Shown one piece after another: positions 12,401 to 27,400 of a DNA stretch of 64,000 bases (positions are counted from its first letter, which is position 1; every line of letters begins with the position of its first letter). The notes below the pieces were generated by a model that did no database searches, was not told the DNA's origin, and saw only the letters and a list, made by a program, of their open reading frames with translations. The stretch comes from Planococcus citri (lineage: Eukaryota > Arthropoda > Insecta > Hemiptera > Pseudococcidae): the NCBI RefSeq assembly GCF_950023065.1, contig NC_088679.1, positions 79,112,001 through 79,176,000 of the forward strand, in the 5' to 3' direction. The position numbers and the translations under genes were made by a program.

Positions 12401-15400
12401 ATTAAGAAAAAAATCATAATCTCTAAGTTACAAGCAATTAAACAATTTACATGCGGCGATAATAATACTTGAATTCCAAAGTCTCTCGAGTCTACGGATC
12501 GAGGGGAATCTAGAAGCTCAACTTCTAGCATATCGACCGTACTGTAGCCTGGTTTCAATGTTTCTCTAAACTGTGAAAACAGAACGAACAAATCGTGAAT
12601 TAGCTCAACTTATTGAATTTTTATCTTGAAAAATACTCCAATTTGATCGAGAGAGTTGGAAGATTTTTGGGATTTACTCAACCCTCTAGGTATAATTACA
12701 TATGAAATATATTCACCATTGGCCTTAAATCAGGATGTGCTATAATGTAACCGTTGTTATTAACAATGAATCCGTAATTATTGACACCCATCTGAAATAG
12801 AATATGTAAGTTTTTAAATCAAAGGCCCGTGAGGAGTTTTCACTATAATGGCTGGACCTTTCGATCATCTACTTACTGTGTGAGGATTCATGATTTTCTT
12901 GAATTCTGTTATTGGAATGTCAGTTCCTGCAACTCCCAATAATGCAGCATCGTGTACCTGCGAATACAATTCGAAGAATTTTAATTAAATACAGCTAGAG
13001 TTCTGAGATCGATGAACAGATCTATACACTTTGGTACTATAACTACTCTAATATAATTTTTAATTCGTACATCTATCTCTATTCATCAAATTTAGGGAAA
13101 CCCAAATTGCGACGCAATAGAAAATATCAGTTTACTGATGAGAAAGGTATCCCAACTGGCTCAACAATTTTTTGACCCCCCCTCAACTTTTTTTCAAAGT
13201 CTGGCCTACCGCAATAGCCATTATTTTTTACAAAAATTTGGCTATACGTTGTATGCAAATTTTCTTCCAATTTAATTTTTGTTTGAAAATTTCCCTGTGA
13301 AAAATTTGACTCTGTTTATTTTTTTTGTACTTATGTGGAGAAGGGCGGGGGGAGGGTTGAGTGGAGAGCTTTCTGAAGATTTGTTTGAAAAAAAGTGGTG
13401 AAAAAAGTAGTGATTTTTTTCAACAAAAAAATCTCTTAGATACCATGGACTTGAAAATTGTGGAAAAAATGACTTTTTGGCAATAATTAACTATCAAAAA
13501 GTCCAGATTTTTTATGAAACTGACCATGCTTTGCTATTTGTTCAAAATTGACAAAAATTTAGCATTTTAACAACGTTGCTAAAAATCTAATCATTTGTTC
13601 AAAAATTACTCAAAAGCCTCGTTGTTTTGTCAACAATTGTCAAAATTTACCAAAAAGGTCTTGTTACGTATTTTTCACAAATTGCAACAAAAAAAAATAT
13701 CAAAAATATTCGTTTTTTTTTGCCAAAAAGTTTACAAAAAAAGTCTGGCTTTTTCGACAAAAATTTCGAAAAAGTATTTTGTTTGCCAGTAATTGCCAAA
13801 AAGGTGTGATTTTTGCTAAAATTTACAAAGTTTTGCTTTTTACCCAAAAATTGTTGAAAATATGTTGGTTTTTCAAAAACAGCCAAAAATTCTTGCGTTT
13901 TAGAAAAATTGCTTGCTACGAATTGTCGTTTTTTTTTTTGGTAAGAATTTCAGAGGGTTTCACTTTTTCCAAGAATTATCCAAAAGTCCCCCTTTTTCGC
14001 CAGAAATTTTCAAAAAAATTATCAATGTCTCGATTTTTTATCAAAACGTTGCAAATTTTTCTAAAACTAGTGTATTCCAGTTCATAACCATATTTTCTTG
14101 TCGAAAATTATCACTTTTTTGCAAATAATTCAGAAAAGTCTAAATTTTTTTCAAAAATTACCCAAAAGTTTCGCTTTTTTACCAAATAATTGAAAAAAGT
14201 CGTACTTTCTAGTCAAAAATTGTGAAAAAGAATCATTTTTTTGGCAATGAATAACTGTCAAAAAATACAAATTTTTGATGAAATTGACTTGAGTCTTTCT
14301 TTTGTTTAGAATTGACAAAAATTTCGCAATTTAGACACGTTGTTACTAAAAAAATCTAGTCATTTACTTACATGCAAAAATTACTCAAAGAAAATTCACC
14401 GAAAAGGTCTTATTGTTCTTCAAGCAAAGAAATACCCAAAATACTTGTTTTTTTAACTTTTTATTTTTATTGAGAAATTGACAAAAAAAGTCTTGCTTTT
14501 TTGACAAAAATTTCGAAAAAGCATTTTTTCCCAATAGGGTACCTAATTGTCAAAAAAGGGTTGCTTTTTGCTAAAATTGTCAAAGTTTTGCTTTCTGCCA
14601 ACAATTGTAAAAAATTTTCGTTTATCAAAAACAGACTAAAATTCTTGCTTTTAAAAAATTGCTGTACGAATTGCCTTTGGTGGGAGGGGGAGGGGGGGTG
14701 GAGGGGGTCAAGAATTTTAAAAGGTTTCACTTTTTGCCAGAAATTGCCTAAAACCACTTTCTTTTGCTAAAATTGTCAAAGTTTCAATTTCTTATCAAAA
14801 GGTTGTAAAACAGTTCAACCTTTTCAAATTAAAACTAGACAGCTAAGCAAAGCTTAGCTGCAAAGTGTGCGTAGCTAGCTGCCTTTTCTACAGCTATAAC
14901 CGTTATTACATCTAGGTAATGCATAAGTGAATCAACCATGTCACAGTGATGAGAATTTTTGAAACTCTCACTGCTTCAAAATAATAATTGTTTTTCAGTG
15001 TTATCATATTTTACAAATTACAATAGGTATTTCAGAATAATTTATAAGCTTGTATTGCTTCTAAATTAAGAAATTTCTAGTTGTTTTTCATAGTTTGCAT
15101 TGTTTTAAAATTTACAAAATTTCAAATCAATTTACCGAATTCCCCATCGCTACAATTTCATAAAGTTTTCAATAAATTTTCAGAATTTTGCATTGCTGCT
15201 GAGTTAGGAAATTTGCAATCAATTTTTAGAATTCACATTGCCTCTAAATAGTCAAATTTTGAATAATTTTTCAGAATTCTTATTGTCTTAAAATTAAAAA
15301 ATTTCAAATTCAATTTTCAAGTTCATATTGTCCACAAATTGTAAAACGTTTACTCAATTTTTGGAATTTACATTGCCTCCAATTTTTCAGAATTCTCATC

Positions 15401-18400
15401 TTCTTCATAAATATCACAATACTTATTTCATATAATTTTCAAGTTCACATTATCTGCAACTTACAGAACTTTTAATCAATTTTTGGAATTCTCAGCGTCT
15501 CTAAGTACAAATTTTCATATTATTTTTTTTTTAGAATTTCCATTGTCTTCAAATTTATAAATTTTCAAACCAACTTTCAGAACTTGCTTTTTATTCTAAA
15601 TTAAGAATTAAATCTTATAAAATATATTAAGAATTTGAATTGCCTCTAAATTACACGAAAAAAAATATGGGTAATTTTTACAAAAAAAATTTAACTAAAT
15701 ACTGGTATTTAGCACAATTAAGTACCAGATCCCATTCAATAATTTTTACTGTAAGTGTATAATAAAAATTACATGTTTCAATTGTACAAAAATTAGTTTA
15801 ATTACTCATTTTGAAGTAATTTTTAAATTATAAGTAAAAAGTTAAAAATTATTCATGTCAAGGTAATTCTTACTATACTTATGGCTATAGGTAGACAAAA
15901 AATTAATGAAATGAATTTTTAGTTAGCAAATGATATCATAATTTATAACTCAATTTCAGCATTATTTTTGCCCCATTATCATGTACTACATAGGTAACTC
16001 GAAAGCATTTACCTATCCAATTTTCCTATGAAAAATTGGTCACCTACTTCTTACCTCACGGGGATTCGAACCTGGGTCCCTAAATTTCCTATTCCTACCT
16101 ACATGCCTTAACCACTCAGCCACAAATTCACTACGAGGGTTAGGACATTAAAATAATATATTTGTTTGGTAAACGCCCCACCAAACCACTCCCACTTGGA
16201 ATTTACAGCTAACAGACCGGGGGTGTAACAGGGTACAATGAAACACAGCTGGCGATGGAATAGACTGGGGGTATAGCAGGGTACAATGAGCGGCAGGTGT
16301 TCTACAAGTCCCCTTTTCCCTTTTTTAGGATTTAATGCATTAAAATAATGAACTAAAATTGCAATTACTCAGCAATTACCCATCCGAATTGAATGAAAAT
16401 AAATCTATACCCTCCGCCTTAATGATTCTTAAATGGTGTCCAATAGGTACGAAAAACGGTTGGATAGCTTAAGAGAACATTCATTGTAATTGAAATTTCA
16501 ATTTCTCAAAGCGAAACCAATAGTGTGCGTAAAACAAAAAAAAAGCAAAATTGCATTTATGCTTTTTTTTTGTGATTTTTTTCTCCATTCAAATTTTTTG
16601 CTCACATTTTGTCACTTTAGTTTATTGTTTTCTTTTCAGTTATTTTTTTCAAGCAGTTATGACTGCTAATGTGACTTTTTTTTTTTTGAAGTCGATTCGA
16701 AGCATTCGATGTGTCCAAAATACTATAAATCGCTCAAACTTTCTAAAGTCGAAAATTCAGCTTTTTTTAAAAGTTCGATTTTCAAAATCTGGCCAAATGT
16801 TGAAAAATTTGAAATAAATTCCAAGGAGCATACATTTTAATGATAATTACACTGCGAACTTTTCGAAATAGGATTTACAATTTTACATAACCTGGGGAGG
16901 GAAGGGGGGTATGAAGCCCCAAAATTTTGGTTAACGTGTAGTAAAATGTCAAATATTGTGTGACATCGTTTGATAGTACATATGTTTTTGAGGGCGCTGA
17001 ATACGAATATCGACTCATTTTTCAAATTTTGGCTCCTTCGGCGCCTTCCCATTGGCTTTGCTTCCTACATTTTCTGAAAACTGTGAGAATCGTGTGAAGT
17101 ACGATTTATTACAATACGTTTCTGTTATATTTTTGCAAATTGCTTCAAATCGCATCAAGTTTTGATCGGAATAAAATATTATTTATGTACATACGAGAAT
17201 TTTTTAAAAATAATACTGGGTAGATCAAGTAGGTAGGTATATGTGCCCAATTATAGTAGGTATTTAAACATGTTGACCAATTGTTTGTGTGCTTCTGGGT
17301 TTGTTATCATTTTACTGGACAGTTTTCATCTACTTATTTAGAATATATTATATCTATGATCTATCTACGTATCTATTCTATGCCTGGCATATCTAATCTA
17401 TTCCTATAAACGTTTCCACTCCTGAAGGACTAAAAGATAGGACTATATGCACAAAACAGTCACTCGAAGTTAATCTAACCTACACTTGTACATTTACTAC
17501 ACTCGACAAGGATGCACTATCAAACTTATACTTACATCTGTACTCTCAACATTTTTTACCATACTACAAAAGTACAAACTATAACAGTACGTAACTGGGT
17601 TGTTCACTTCTTCTCAACGATGATGTAGCTTCCACTTTTTAAAAAAATGGGTACGTTTGGTAGGTTGCTAGTCGAGTAGTTGTATAGGTAAGCTACACTA
17701 TACCTATTTGTACAGTTCGACGAGTAATTCAACTAATTACTCATTAATGTAAGACGTAATCACTGTAAAAATGAGTAGACCTACAGGTAGTACTACGAAA
17801 ACGAATCTATCTCTAGGAATCTTTCAACTTTTCTACCTTATGGTTTAAAACAATACCTCGTACACTCTCTGAATCCAAAACGCTTCGTTAATTAAAACAT
17901 TTTCGGTTATATTCTGTGGCAATAAAATTAAGAGAATCTTAGCCAAGTATAATTATTATACAAAATAGATTATGGTAAAAATAAAATGCTGTTGAGTAGA
18001 TATCGTGTCGATACCTCGGCAAAAACCAAAGTAAATTTCGTTGAAACTGTGAAAATCGTATGTCAATTTATGAGAAAAATATGTGTCCTATGACTTACCC
18101 TGGTGGTTCTTTCGTCATAAGCTGGAAGGGAAATGGTCACCATGAAGTTGTACTTATCGTATCCGTAATTTTTATTTTGATCCAGTTCCTACGAAATTGA
18201 TCATTGTCGATTATTCAAATGTGTAAAATCACGTTTGTATTTCAATGAAAAAAAAAAAAAAAATGTAGCAAAGAATTGTACCATTCTTCGTCTCTGTTTT
18301 AGACGTCTGAGTTGATTTTGCGGCAGTAAAAATTCCATCCAACTTGCCATGTATTCTTTAGTGTATTTTCTCTGCAAGTTATTTTGTTCGTCTGCCCAAT

Positions 18401-21400
18401 ATCTGTCTGTCAGTTTTGAATCCTACGCGTTGCAGGAAAAACATCAAAATTAGATCATAATTTAAAAAAAATAGCGATCAGTAGTCCAAGAAAATTTGGA
18501 GATAAAAGTTGTAAAAAAAACACGATTGGATCTGTTGAGATCAAATCAGATTTCTATATCTTGAAATTGAGTCTGATAACTCGGTTTGTTTTTTCCCGAA
18601 TTTTATGGATCATCGATCAACTTACAATTTCATGAGCATATAGAGATGTCCAGGCAAACTTTCTCAGTTTTGTCAGTACTAAAGGTCTAGCCAAAACATT
18701 GATATAATTAAGGACTTGTTCTTTAACCTCTGAAATCGTATTCAGCTGCACATAAAATCCTGAAAAGATAGAAATTGAATGTAATCTGGCTGAAAGTTGA
18801 CCAATGCGTACTTTTACATAGGTAGGTATATGTAATTATATGCTTGGTGCCTACCTTTATTCGCACAAGCCATCCATTTAGTTTCTCTAAAGTCTGCCCC
18901 ATCTCTCCCAATTAAATAGGTAAATACTCTGACAGGGAAAGGCGACTCTGTGGAATTTTTCCAATTGAATTTCTTGAAAATTTCAATATAACTGTCTGGT
19001 ACTCCATCGGTAATCAACATGATGGCTTGATTACACATTGAGGCCAACTTATCTCTACGATGCTGTAAATCAAAATGTAATACAAATCAGAAGATGAGTA
19101 AAAATTGGGATAACTACATATTTTTACATTTAAGTAACTTACTGATTCTAATACAGTGAATGCTTTTTGTAAAGCTTTGGTAAAGTTTGCCAGATTCGTC
19201 GCATTCATCATATTTTCCACTCCTAGTTTTAGTTTACGTATTGTGAGTACATTTGCCTACAAATCAGTATACAGAAGATGAGTTATTTTAGAACCAGTGA
19301 TGGAGAGGTTTCTGATCAGTACTAAATTTGATCATTCGTTTTACCTGCACAAGTGAATCATTGAAACAGCGTACAAGCGGTCTAGAATCATTGTTGAAAT
19401 GAATTATGTTCACGAAGTCATTGGGGCTCAATGTTTCCAAAATTGTGTTAATCGTGTGTCTGGCGATTTCTCTTTTTAATCCCATCATCGACCCGGAATT
19501 ATCGATCAGGATCATTACATCTTTTGGATCTGTTGCCGCTTCTATGTACCATTCTCTCATTCGGGAGTCATATAGATCAGCCGAGTTGTCATCAGTTGGC
19601 CATCTAACGGCTGTTACAATGAGAAAAGAGTGTAAATGGTTGAAAATGTGGATCTACTATTCCCATTCTCAATCAAGTGTTGTCTGGTTAGGGTTACCTG
19701 GAAATATTCTCATGAATCCACTCGCTCCGGCGAAATACTGCCACGATAAGGTTGGATCTATGAGATAATTATTTTGAAATATGCTTTCCAGTGTTTCCGA
19801 CCATTTTATTCCAATAATCGTTTCATTCCCTGTAAGAATTTAATTTAATTTAGGTAATTGAATTTGTGTAATTTGTTTGTGAATTTATTATTTTTTGCCA
19901 GTATGCAAAAAAAGATTAATGGTACAGCAGGTCTACCCTGACAAATAGGTTACCATTTATGATCTTGGGAGTGGAGGGTGAATTCGATCAGGTCTGATCA
20001 GAGCTATAATTTTATCAAAACTCTGATATTATTGACTTTGGTAAGATCCTTCCCATCCCCATCGAATCCAGAGAAATTTGGATAAGTATATTAATCTGAT
20101 CTAATCAAGCCAGTGTGGTGTAATACGTCATAAGATATTTCATCCTACCTATTTAATTGCAACTGGTTTTCTCTTTCTGGATGAAGAAAGTGGAGGTGGG
20201 GTTGTAACATAAGTACATTGAGATGAAATAAACCACATCTCGGTAACTTATGCTTTACCTTTCATGCATGTAGACCAGTGTACTTTATCTGTTCAGTTTT
20301 TATTCCTATTTTTTGCTGTGTTTTTGAGAAGAATTATACGGTATGATTTGAAGTGAGATAACTGTTTTAATTTAAAATAATTTTTGAACGTGCTCATCTG
20401 GTCCATAATGGCTGCTTAGACGACTGCACCAAATATGCCGGTGAAGGTGTGCTCCCCGATTTCCAGATATGTAGAGGAGAAGGTACAAATATGGACCCCC
20501 TCTAGTTTTTTGGCTTTAAAGGGCAGAAAAAATTATCAAAATTGTTTTTCGAGTATACCATTCGAAAGGGCAAAGACTCTAGTATATTGTGTAAAAAAAT
20601 TTATTTTTTTTGTTGAAAACTCACGGAGAAATTTGGAATTTAGAAAAGTGACATAAAATGGTACAAATATGGACTCGGGTACAAATATGGACCCCCCTCA
20701 AAAAATGAATAAAAATTTCAGAAAATTGAACAAAAATTTATTTAAAGATGTTTTTCGATGCTTTGGACTTGTCTTCTTTATTAATAACACTTTTCTCGGT
20801 TTTCTAAAAACCATTGAATCAAAATTAGATGAATAAAAATTTAGGGGTCCATATTTATACCCATGCAAAAAATTGGCCAAGTTTATGAAAAATGAAAAAA
20901 TCATGGTTCCATTTTCGACACTTTGGACTTGTCTTCTTTGTTAATAACACTTTTCTCGACATTCTAAAAAATATTGAATCAGAATTAGGTAAAAACTAGA
21001 CAGCTAAGCAAAGCTTAGCTGCAAAGTGTGTGTAGCTAGCTGCCTTTTCTACAGCTATAACCATTATTACATCTAGGTAGTGCATAAGTGAATCAACCAT
21101 GTCACAGTAATGAGAATTTTTGAAACTCTCACTGCTTCAAAATAATAATTGTTTTTCAGTGTTTTCATATTTTCCAAATTACAATAGGTATTTCAGAATA
21201 ATTTATAAGCTTGTATTGCTTCTAAATTAAGAAATTTCTAGTTGTTTTTCATAGTTTGCATTGTTTTAAAATTTACAAAATTTCAAATCAATTTCCCGAA
21301 TTCCCCATCGCTACAATTTCATAAAGTTTTCAATAAATTTTCAGAATTTTGCATTGCTGCTGAGTTAGGAAATTTGCAATCAATTTTTAGAATTCACATT

Positions 21401-24400
21401 GCCTCTAAATAGTCAAATTTTGGATAATTTTTCAGAATTCTTATTGTCTTTAAATTAAAAAATTTCAAATTCAATTTTCAAGTTCATATTGTCCACAAAT
21501 TGTAAAACGTTTACTCAATTTTTGGAATTTACATTGCCTCCAATTTTTCAGAATTCTCATCTTCTTCATAAATATTACAATACTTATTTCATATAATTTT
21601 CAAGTTCACATTATCTGCAACTTACAGAACTTTTAATCAATTTTTGGAATTCTCAGCGTCTCTATTTCTCTAAATACAAATTTTCAAATTATTTTTTTTA
21701 GAATTTCCATTGTCTTCAAATTTATAAATTTTCAAACCAATTTTCAGAACTTGCTTTTTATTCTAAATTAAGAATTAAATCTTATAAAATATGTTAAGAA
21801 TTTGAATTGCCTCTAAATTACACGAAAAAAATATGGGTAATTTTTACAAAAAAATTTAACTAAATACTGGTATTTAGCACAATTAAGTACCAGATCCCAT
21901 TCAATAATTTTTACTGTAATCGTATAGTAAAAATTATCATTTTAATAAATTTTGCTATAGGTACCAATAGTAAAAATCATTTTGTTTTAATAATTTTTAC
22001 TAAATCATGATAATAAAAATTACATGTTTCAATTGTACAAAAATTAGTTTAATTACTCATTTTGAAGTAATTTTTAAATTATACCTACTTAAGTAAAAAG
22101 TTAAAAATTATTCATGTCAAGGTAATTCTTACTAAGGTAGAGTGGGGTAATTGCAAAGCACTTTTTGATTAGTGACACTTTGAGAGGGCGCTGTGAGAAG
22201 ACTATTGCACGGATGAAGCTGAAATTTGTACCACTTATACTTCAGGGGGTTCTCTATCAATGGTAAAATTTTGGTACAATTTGGTCCACAAATCGTGGAG
22301 AAAATTGCAATTTGAAAATTTGAAAATCGACTTTTGCATTTACCCCATGTTAGGGTAAATGCAAAAGTGGGCAATATTTTTTTTATTTTTTTATTTTTTT
22401 GAATTTTCAACACACTCACTGTATTCTACGTGTCATTTGCTAACTTTTGATGTATTCGTGGTCTTGATTCGGTAAAAAATTCGATAACTTTTCCACTTCC
22501 CAAAAAATTTTTTAGGGGAGTGAAAAAATGTTGAAAAATTATTTTTTTTAAAACTCGCTAAAATGAACAAAAAATCAACTATTGATCATTTCTGATGTTT
22601 TTTATGTAAAAAACTCGTCATAGAAATACATTTTTCGTCAAATATATTAGTAAAACGTTGAAAAGGAGCAATAATTTAAAAATTCAGTAAAACTGTTGAT
22701 CACTTCTCTAACGTGTAACTCATCGTGTGACGGTGGAAGTATATTTTTTTTTTTATTTCTAACCATTTTCAAGTTATTCAGGGCAAAAAAATATTTGTGG
22801 TAAGCGCAAAAATGAAAAAAAAAAATCGTTTTTGCAATTACCCCGAGTCTATTTTTTCTGGGGTAATTGCAAAAACGCAATTTACGGCCAAAATAAAAAA
22901 AAATTTTCAAATTGCGATAGCTTACCTTAAACTTCAATCCTTCATGACCCTAAATCGTGAAAATTCCAGATAAATCGACAGTTTTTTCTATTTCACATGC
23001 ATTTTTAAAAAAAACACCTCTCACTTTACTTATGAGTGGTTTCAACATGTTTTGATAAAAGTGTTTGCTACGGAGCAACAAGTTGAACCCCGCGAGTTGT
23101 GACCAGGTGAATATGTCGGTAAAGGTTGTTGCTTCGACACCCCCTAGTTGGCACAATCAGAAAATTGATATTTGTTAGCATGAGATCACAATTTTGCAAT
23201 TACCCCATTTTTGCAATTACCCCACTCTACCTTATACTTATGGCTATAGGTAGACAAGAAATTAATGAAATGAATTTTTAGTTAGCAAATGATGTCATAA
23301 TTCATAACTCAATTTCAGCATTATTTTTGCCCCATTATCATGTACTACATAGGTAACTCCAAAGCATTTACCTATCCAATTTTCCTACGAAAAATTTGTC
23401 ACCTACCCACTTACCTCAAGGGGATTCGAACCTGGGTCCCTAAATTTCCTATTCCTACCTACATGCCCTAACCACTCAGCCACGAATTCACTACGAGGGT
23501 TAGGGCATTAAAATGATATATTTGTTTGGTAAACGCCCCACCAAACCACTCCCACTTGGAATTTACAGCTAACAGACCGGGGGTGTAACAGGGTACAATG
23601 AAACACAGCTGGTGATGGAATAGACTGGGGGTATAGCAGGGTACAATGAGCGGCAGGTGTTCTACAAGTCCCCTTTTCCCTTTTTTAGGATTTAATGCAT
23701 TAAAATAATGAACTAAAATTGCAATTACTCAGCAATTACCCATCCAAATTGAATGAAAATAAATCTATTCCCTCCGCCTTAATGATTCTCAAATGGTGTC
23801 CAATAGGTATGAAAAAACGGTTGGATAGCTTAAGAGAACATTCATTGTAATTGAAATTTCAATTTCTCAAAGTGAAAATTATTTTCAATTTTGGCCAAAA
23901 AAAAGTAAGATTTTTTGATAAATGTATCAAACTTTAATAGAAGCTTGATTACAATTCTTACAAAAAAGGCAGGTAAGTATAGTATCTAAAGTTCTTACAA
24001 AAGAGTAGAGTTCTAGATTTATCATCATAAGCTTGAAAAGTTCACGTTTCCACTCCTTTTATTACACTGTTTTTGCTTTAAAACAAAAATTTGCGGTATT
24101 ACACTCATCAGCGTTAAATTGAGATTTTTGCTTATAACAAATTTTGGTTTTAAGCATTCTTTTTTTCTGGTCCCTTGAAGAGCGTTATAATGAGCTTTTA
24201 CTATACTTGTAATTTTTTAGATATAGTAAGTCCTGCAAAGGGAGTGAGACAAGGATGCATACCGAGCCCAAACCTCTTCAATGCATATGGAGAATGGGTA
24301 ATGAGAACTGCCGTAGAGAATTGGGAACAGGGAGTCAGAATTGGAGAAAAGACATTGTCAAACTTAAGGTATGCCGATGACACAACCCTGCTCTCAGAAA

Positions 24401-27400
24401 CACCAGATGAAATGAAGGAAATGCTCAGGAAAATCAAAGAAGCCAGCAATGAGGCAGGCCTGAGGGTCAACAAAGGAAAAACAAAAATAATGATAATCGA
24501 TAGGGAGCAAAAGAACAGACCTGAAATATTGGAGATTGATGGTATAGAGGTTGTGCAGGACTTTGTGTATCTTGGTTCATTAATAACAAATCAGGGAAGC
24601 TCAGCCGGAGAAATCAGGAGAAGGTCGGCCATAGCAAAGACAGCAATGGGAAAGCTCAACTGCCACAACATTACAAAGGTCACAAAGCTGAGAATAGTCA
24701 AAACGCTGGTCTTCTCCATCTTCCTGTATGCGTCAGAGTGCTGGACAATACGCAAGGCAGATCAAGATAAAATTGACACATTCGAAATGTACTGCTACAG
24801 ACGCATGCTAAGGATATCATGGGTCCAGAAAAGAACAAACGCGTCAATACTTCAACAACTGGGTGTAAAGGAAAGGCTAAGCACAGTCATCAGGAGACGA
24901 ATACTGCGCTACTTCGGACACATTGTGAGACAGGACAACTTGGAAAAGCTGACAGTCCTAGGCCACATAAAAGGCAAGAGGGGAAGGGGAAGATCACCCA
25001 CCCAATACACGGACTTGATCAAGAAAAATGCCAAAATGTCACTGGGAGAGTGCACAAGAAACGCTGAGGACAGAGATAGCTGGAGGGAACTGGTTGCGGG
25101 GATTTTGTAGTCGCAATGTCCCGATATGGGCAAGCGAGGAAGAAGAAGTCCTGCTTATAAGAATGGAGTTGGGACCAGGTATCTTTGATTCTATAAACCA
25201 GAATATTTTATAAAGCGGAAGGATAGAAAATGCAAAATTCCAAATTTAGTTGAAATTTTATCACTTTTTGTTTTTGATGTTATTTGAAGTTAATTTCAAT
25301 GATTATTTGGGTTTTTAGTTACATATAGTCTGTAATATGTTTTGAACACTTTTTTGGATGATTTTTTAAAATAAAATTTTACAAAAATTTCATCATTTTT
25401 TACCAATTTTCACCAATTTCAAATCTTTATTTCATGTTTTTTTTAATGTATTTCTCCAACTTTTGAAGATCCCATGTAGCACTGATGTGATTGTCAGTGG
25501 CCTTGAAAAAAAATATCGACATGATTTTACGTGATTGTTGATTGAAAAAAGTTTGAACATTATCCACAAAGGGGTTAATCTAACTACATTTACAATAATT
25601 GATTAAAAAATAAAAATTAACACTATTTTCAAAACTTTATGATGGAAATGCTGATAGTCCTCATCTCCTCATTGCTGTCTACAATTCTATCTATGTACAT
25701 AAAGTAATCTGCAAGACTTTGATAAATGAGTCAGTCATTTTGAAACCCCCCTAAATCACCATTTATGATTTAAGGGTTTTTTTATGTTTTCACTGATTCT
25801 GATGGTGTGTTGCGCACTCTATCAGATAAAGTTGGAAGGTAGCTCAAAAGTGCCTATTTCAGTGTTTGTCATTTCGAAAACTCCTTAACTCCAGCAGTTA
25901 CAGGGTTTTTGAAATCATTTTTTTATAAGGCAAACGAAGAACATTAATTTCATAAACGTCAACATAATTCAATTTTTGAATTTATGCCGTAAAATGGGTA
26001 AAATTTTTGTTGCTTCTTTATTACATTAATTTAATGAAATTGTAGATTGCATGTATAACTTCAACAAATTAATGAAAATGTCAACAAATGTCGTGTGGGA
26101 GCGTCGGATTCCAGAGACTACAACACTACAAACTTAACCAGGTAACCCTTCGAGGTTACATATAAAAAAAACTGCCGCAACTCTTAAACCAGACCGAGGA
26201 CCTCATTATTTAATTGTGCCATTTTGTAGAGAATTTTCTCCTCTTTCCAATGATATAAATTTTTTTTGAAATCCTCAAAACTCTTAATGTAGAAAATTGC
26301 AATTATTCGAGCTGATAAGGGTAGCTAGATTGAGGTTACTGTTCAGTCTACTTTATACTTCGAGGTGTCAGAACTTTTAAACTGGATCGGGGACCCCATT
26401 ATTTTATGGAGTCTTTTTGTAGAGAATTTTATGCCCTTTCCAATGATACAAAAATTTTTTAAATCCTCAAAATTGTTCATCGAGAAAATTGCAATTTTAG
26501 TCAATTGTACTCAAAACAAAATAACTGATATTTGGCCATTTTTCAACCTTTTTCATCTCATAAAATTGAAATTTTCTCGATGAAGAATCTCGAGGATTTA
26601 AAAATTTTTTATATCACTAGAAAGGGCGTAAAATTCTCTACAAAAAGACTCCACAAAATAATGGGGTCCCCGATCTAGTTTAAAAGTTCTGATCTGACGC
26701 CTTGAAATATAAAGTATATAAATACTAAATGGTAACCTCAATCTAGCAACCCTTATCAGCTCGAATAATTGCAATTTTCTCCATTAAGAGTTTTGAGGAT
26801 TTCAAAAAAATTTATACCATCGGAAAGAGGAGAAAATTCTCTACAAAATGACACAATTAAATAATGAGGTCCTAGATCTGGTTTAAGAGTTGCGGCAGTT
26901 TTTTTTATATGTAACCTCGAAGGGTTACCTGGTTAAGTTTGTAGTGTTGCAGTCTCTGGAATCCGACGCTCTATGTCGACGACTGGCAGATTAGTCTCGG
27001 GAGTAATAAGGTGACATCTCAAAAAAAATTGATTTTGATGTTTTTGCATTTTTGGGGCTTGTATGACCCCCCTCAACCAAAAATAACACTTTGAGTTGGG
27101 TACATTATCTAGATCATGTAAAAAACCCAAATGGCCTAACTCAAAATCCCAACAACATTGCAAGTTGTTTGGAGTTATAAGGTGACATCTCAAAAAACTC
27201 CACCTTTTTTGAGCAAATTTCGTACATACAAAGTGTTAACAAACAGTTTTGATTGTTTTGAATGTTTGTCAGTTAGAAATAGTCACAATGAGTGCATTTT
27301 TTATTGGTTTGTACCAAATGGAAAAAAATTTTTAAATTGAACACTTTTCAGAAAAATTAATTTGCACATCTTAATGAAATTTTAGTTTTTTGAGAAAAAC

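Larger units (their letters stand above)
20996..23877 (-). mobile_element. Helitron/Helentron-like repeat, copy 2 (carries a nested insertion)
   Basis: Second copy of the 1.7 kb repeat, same orientation, in intron 4 of gene A. It has the same hairpin (21001-21021), CTAG end and TCACTTTGAG opposite end. Compared with copy 1 it carries the 1098-bp palindromic element 22135-23232 and about 100 bp more near 21920-22020. The surrounding sequences of the two copies are unrelated outside the shared borders, so this is transposition rather than segmental duplication. Confidence 0.65.

Noticed and set aside
16050..16138. Functional tRNA-Ser/Leu gene
   Set aside because: The A- and B-boxes are good but the D- and T-stems do not pair, and the segment is part of a dispersed repeat.
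19406..19768. 120-codon plus-strand open frame
   Set aside because: It is antisense to the VWA exons of alpha-2/delta gene A, whose frame is clearly the coding one.
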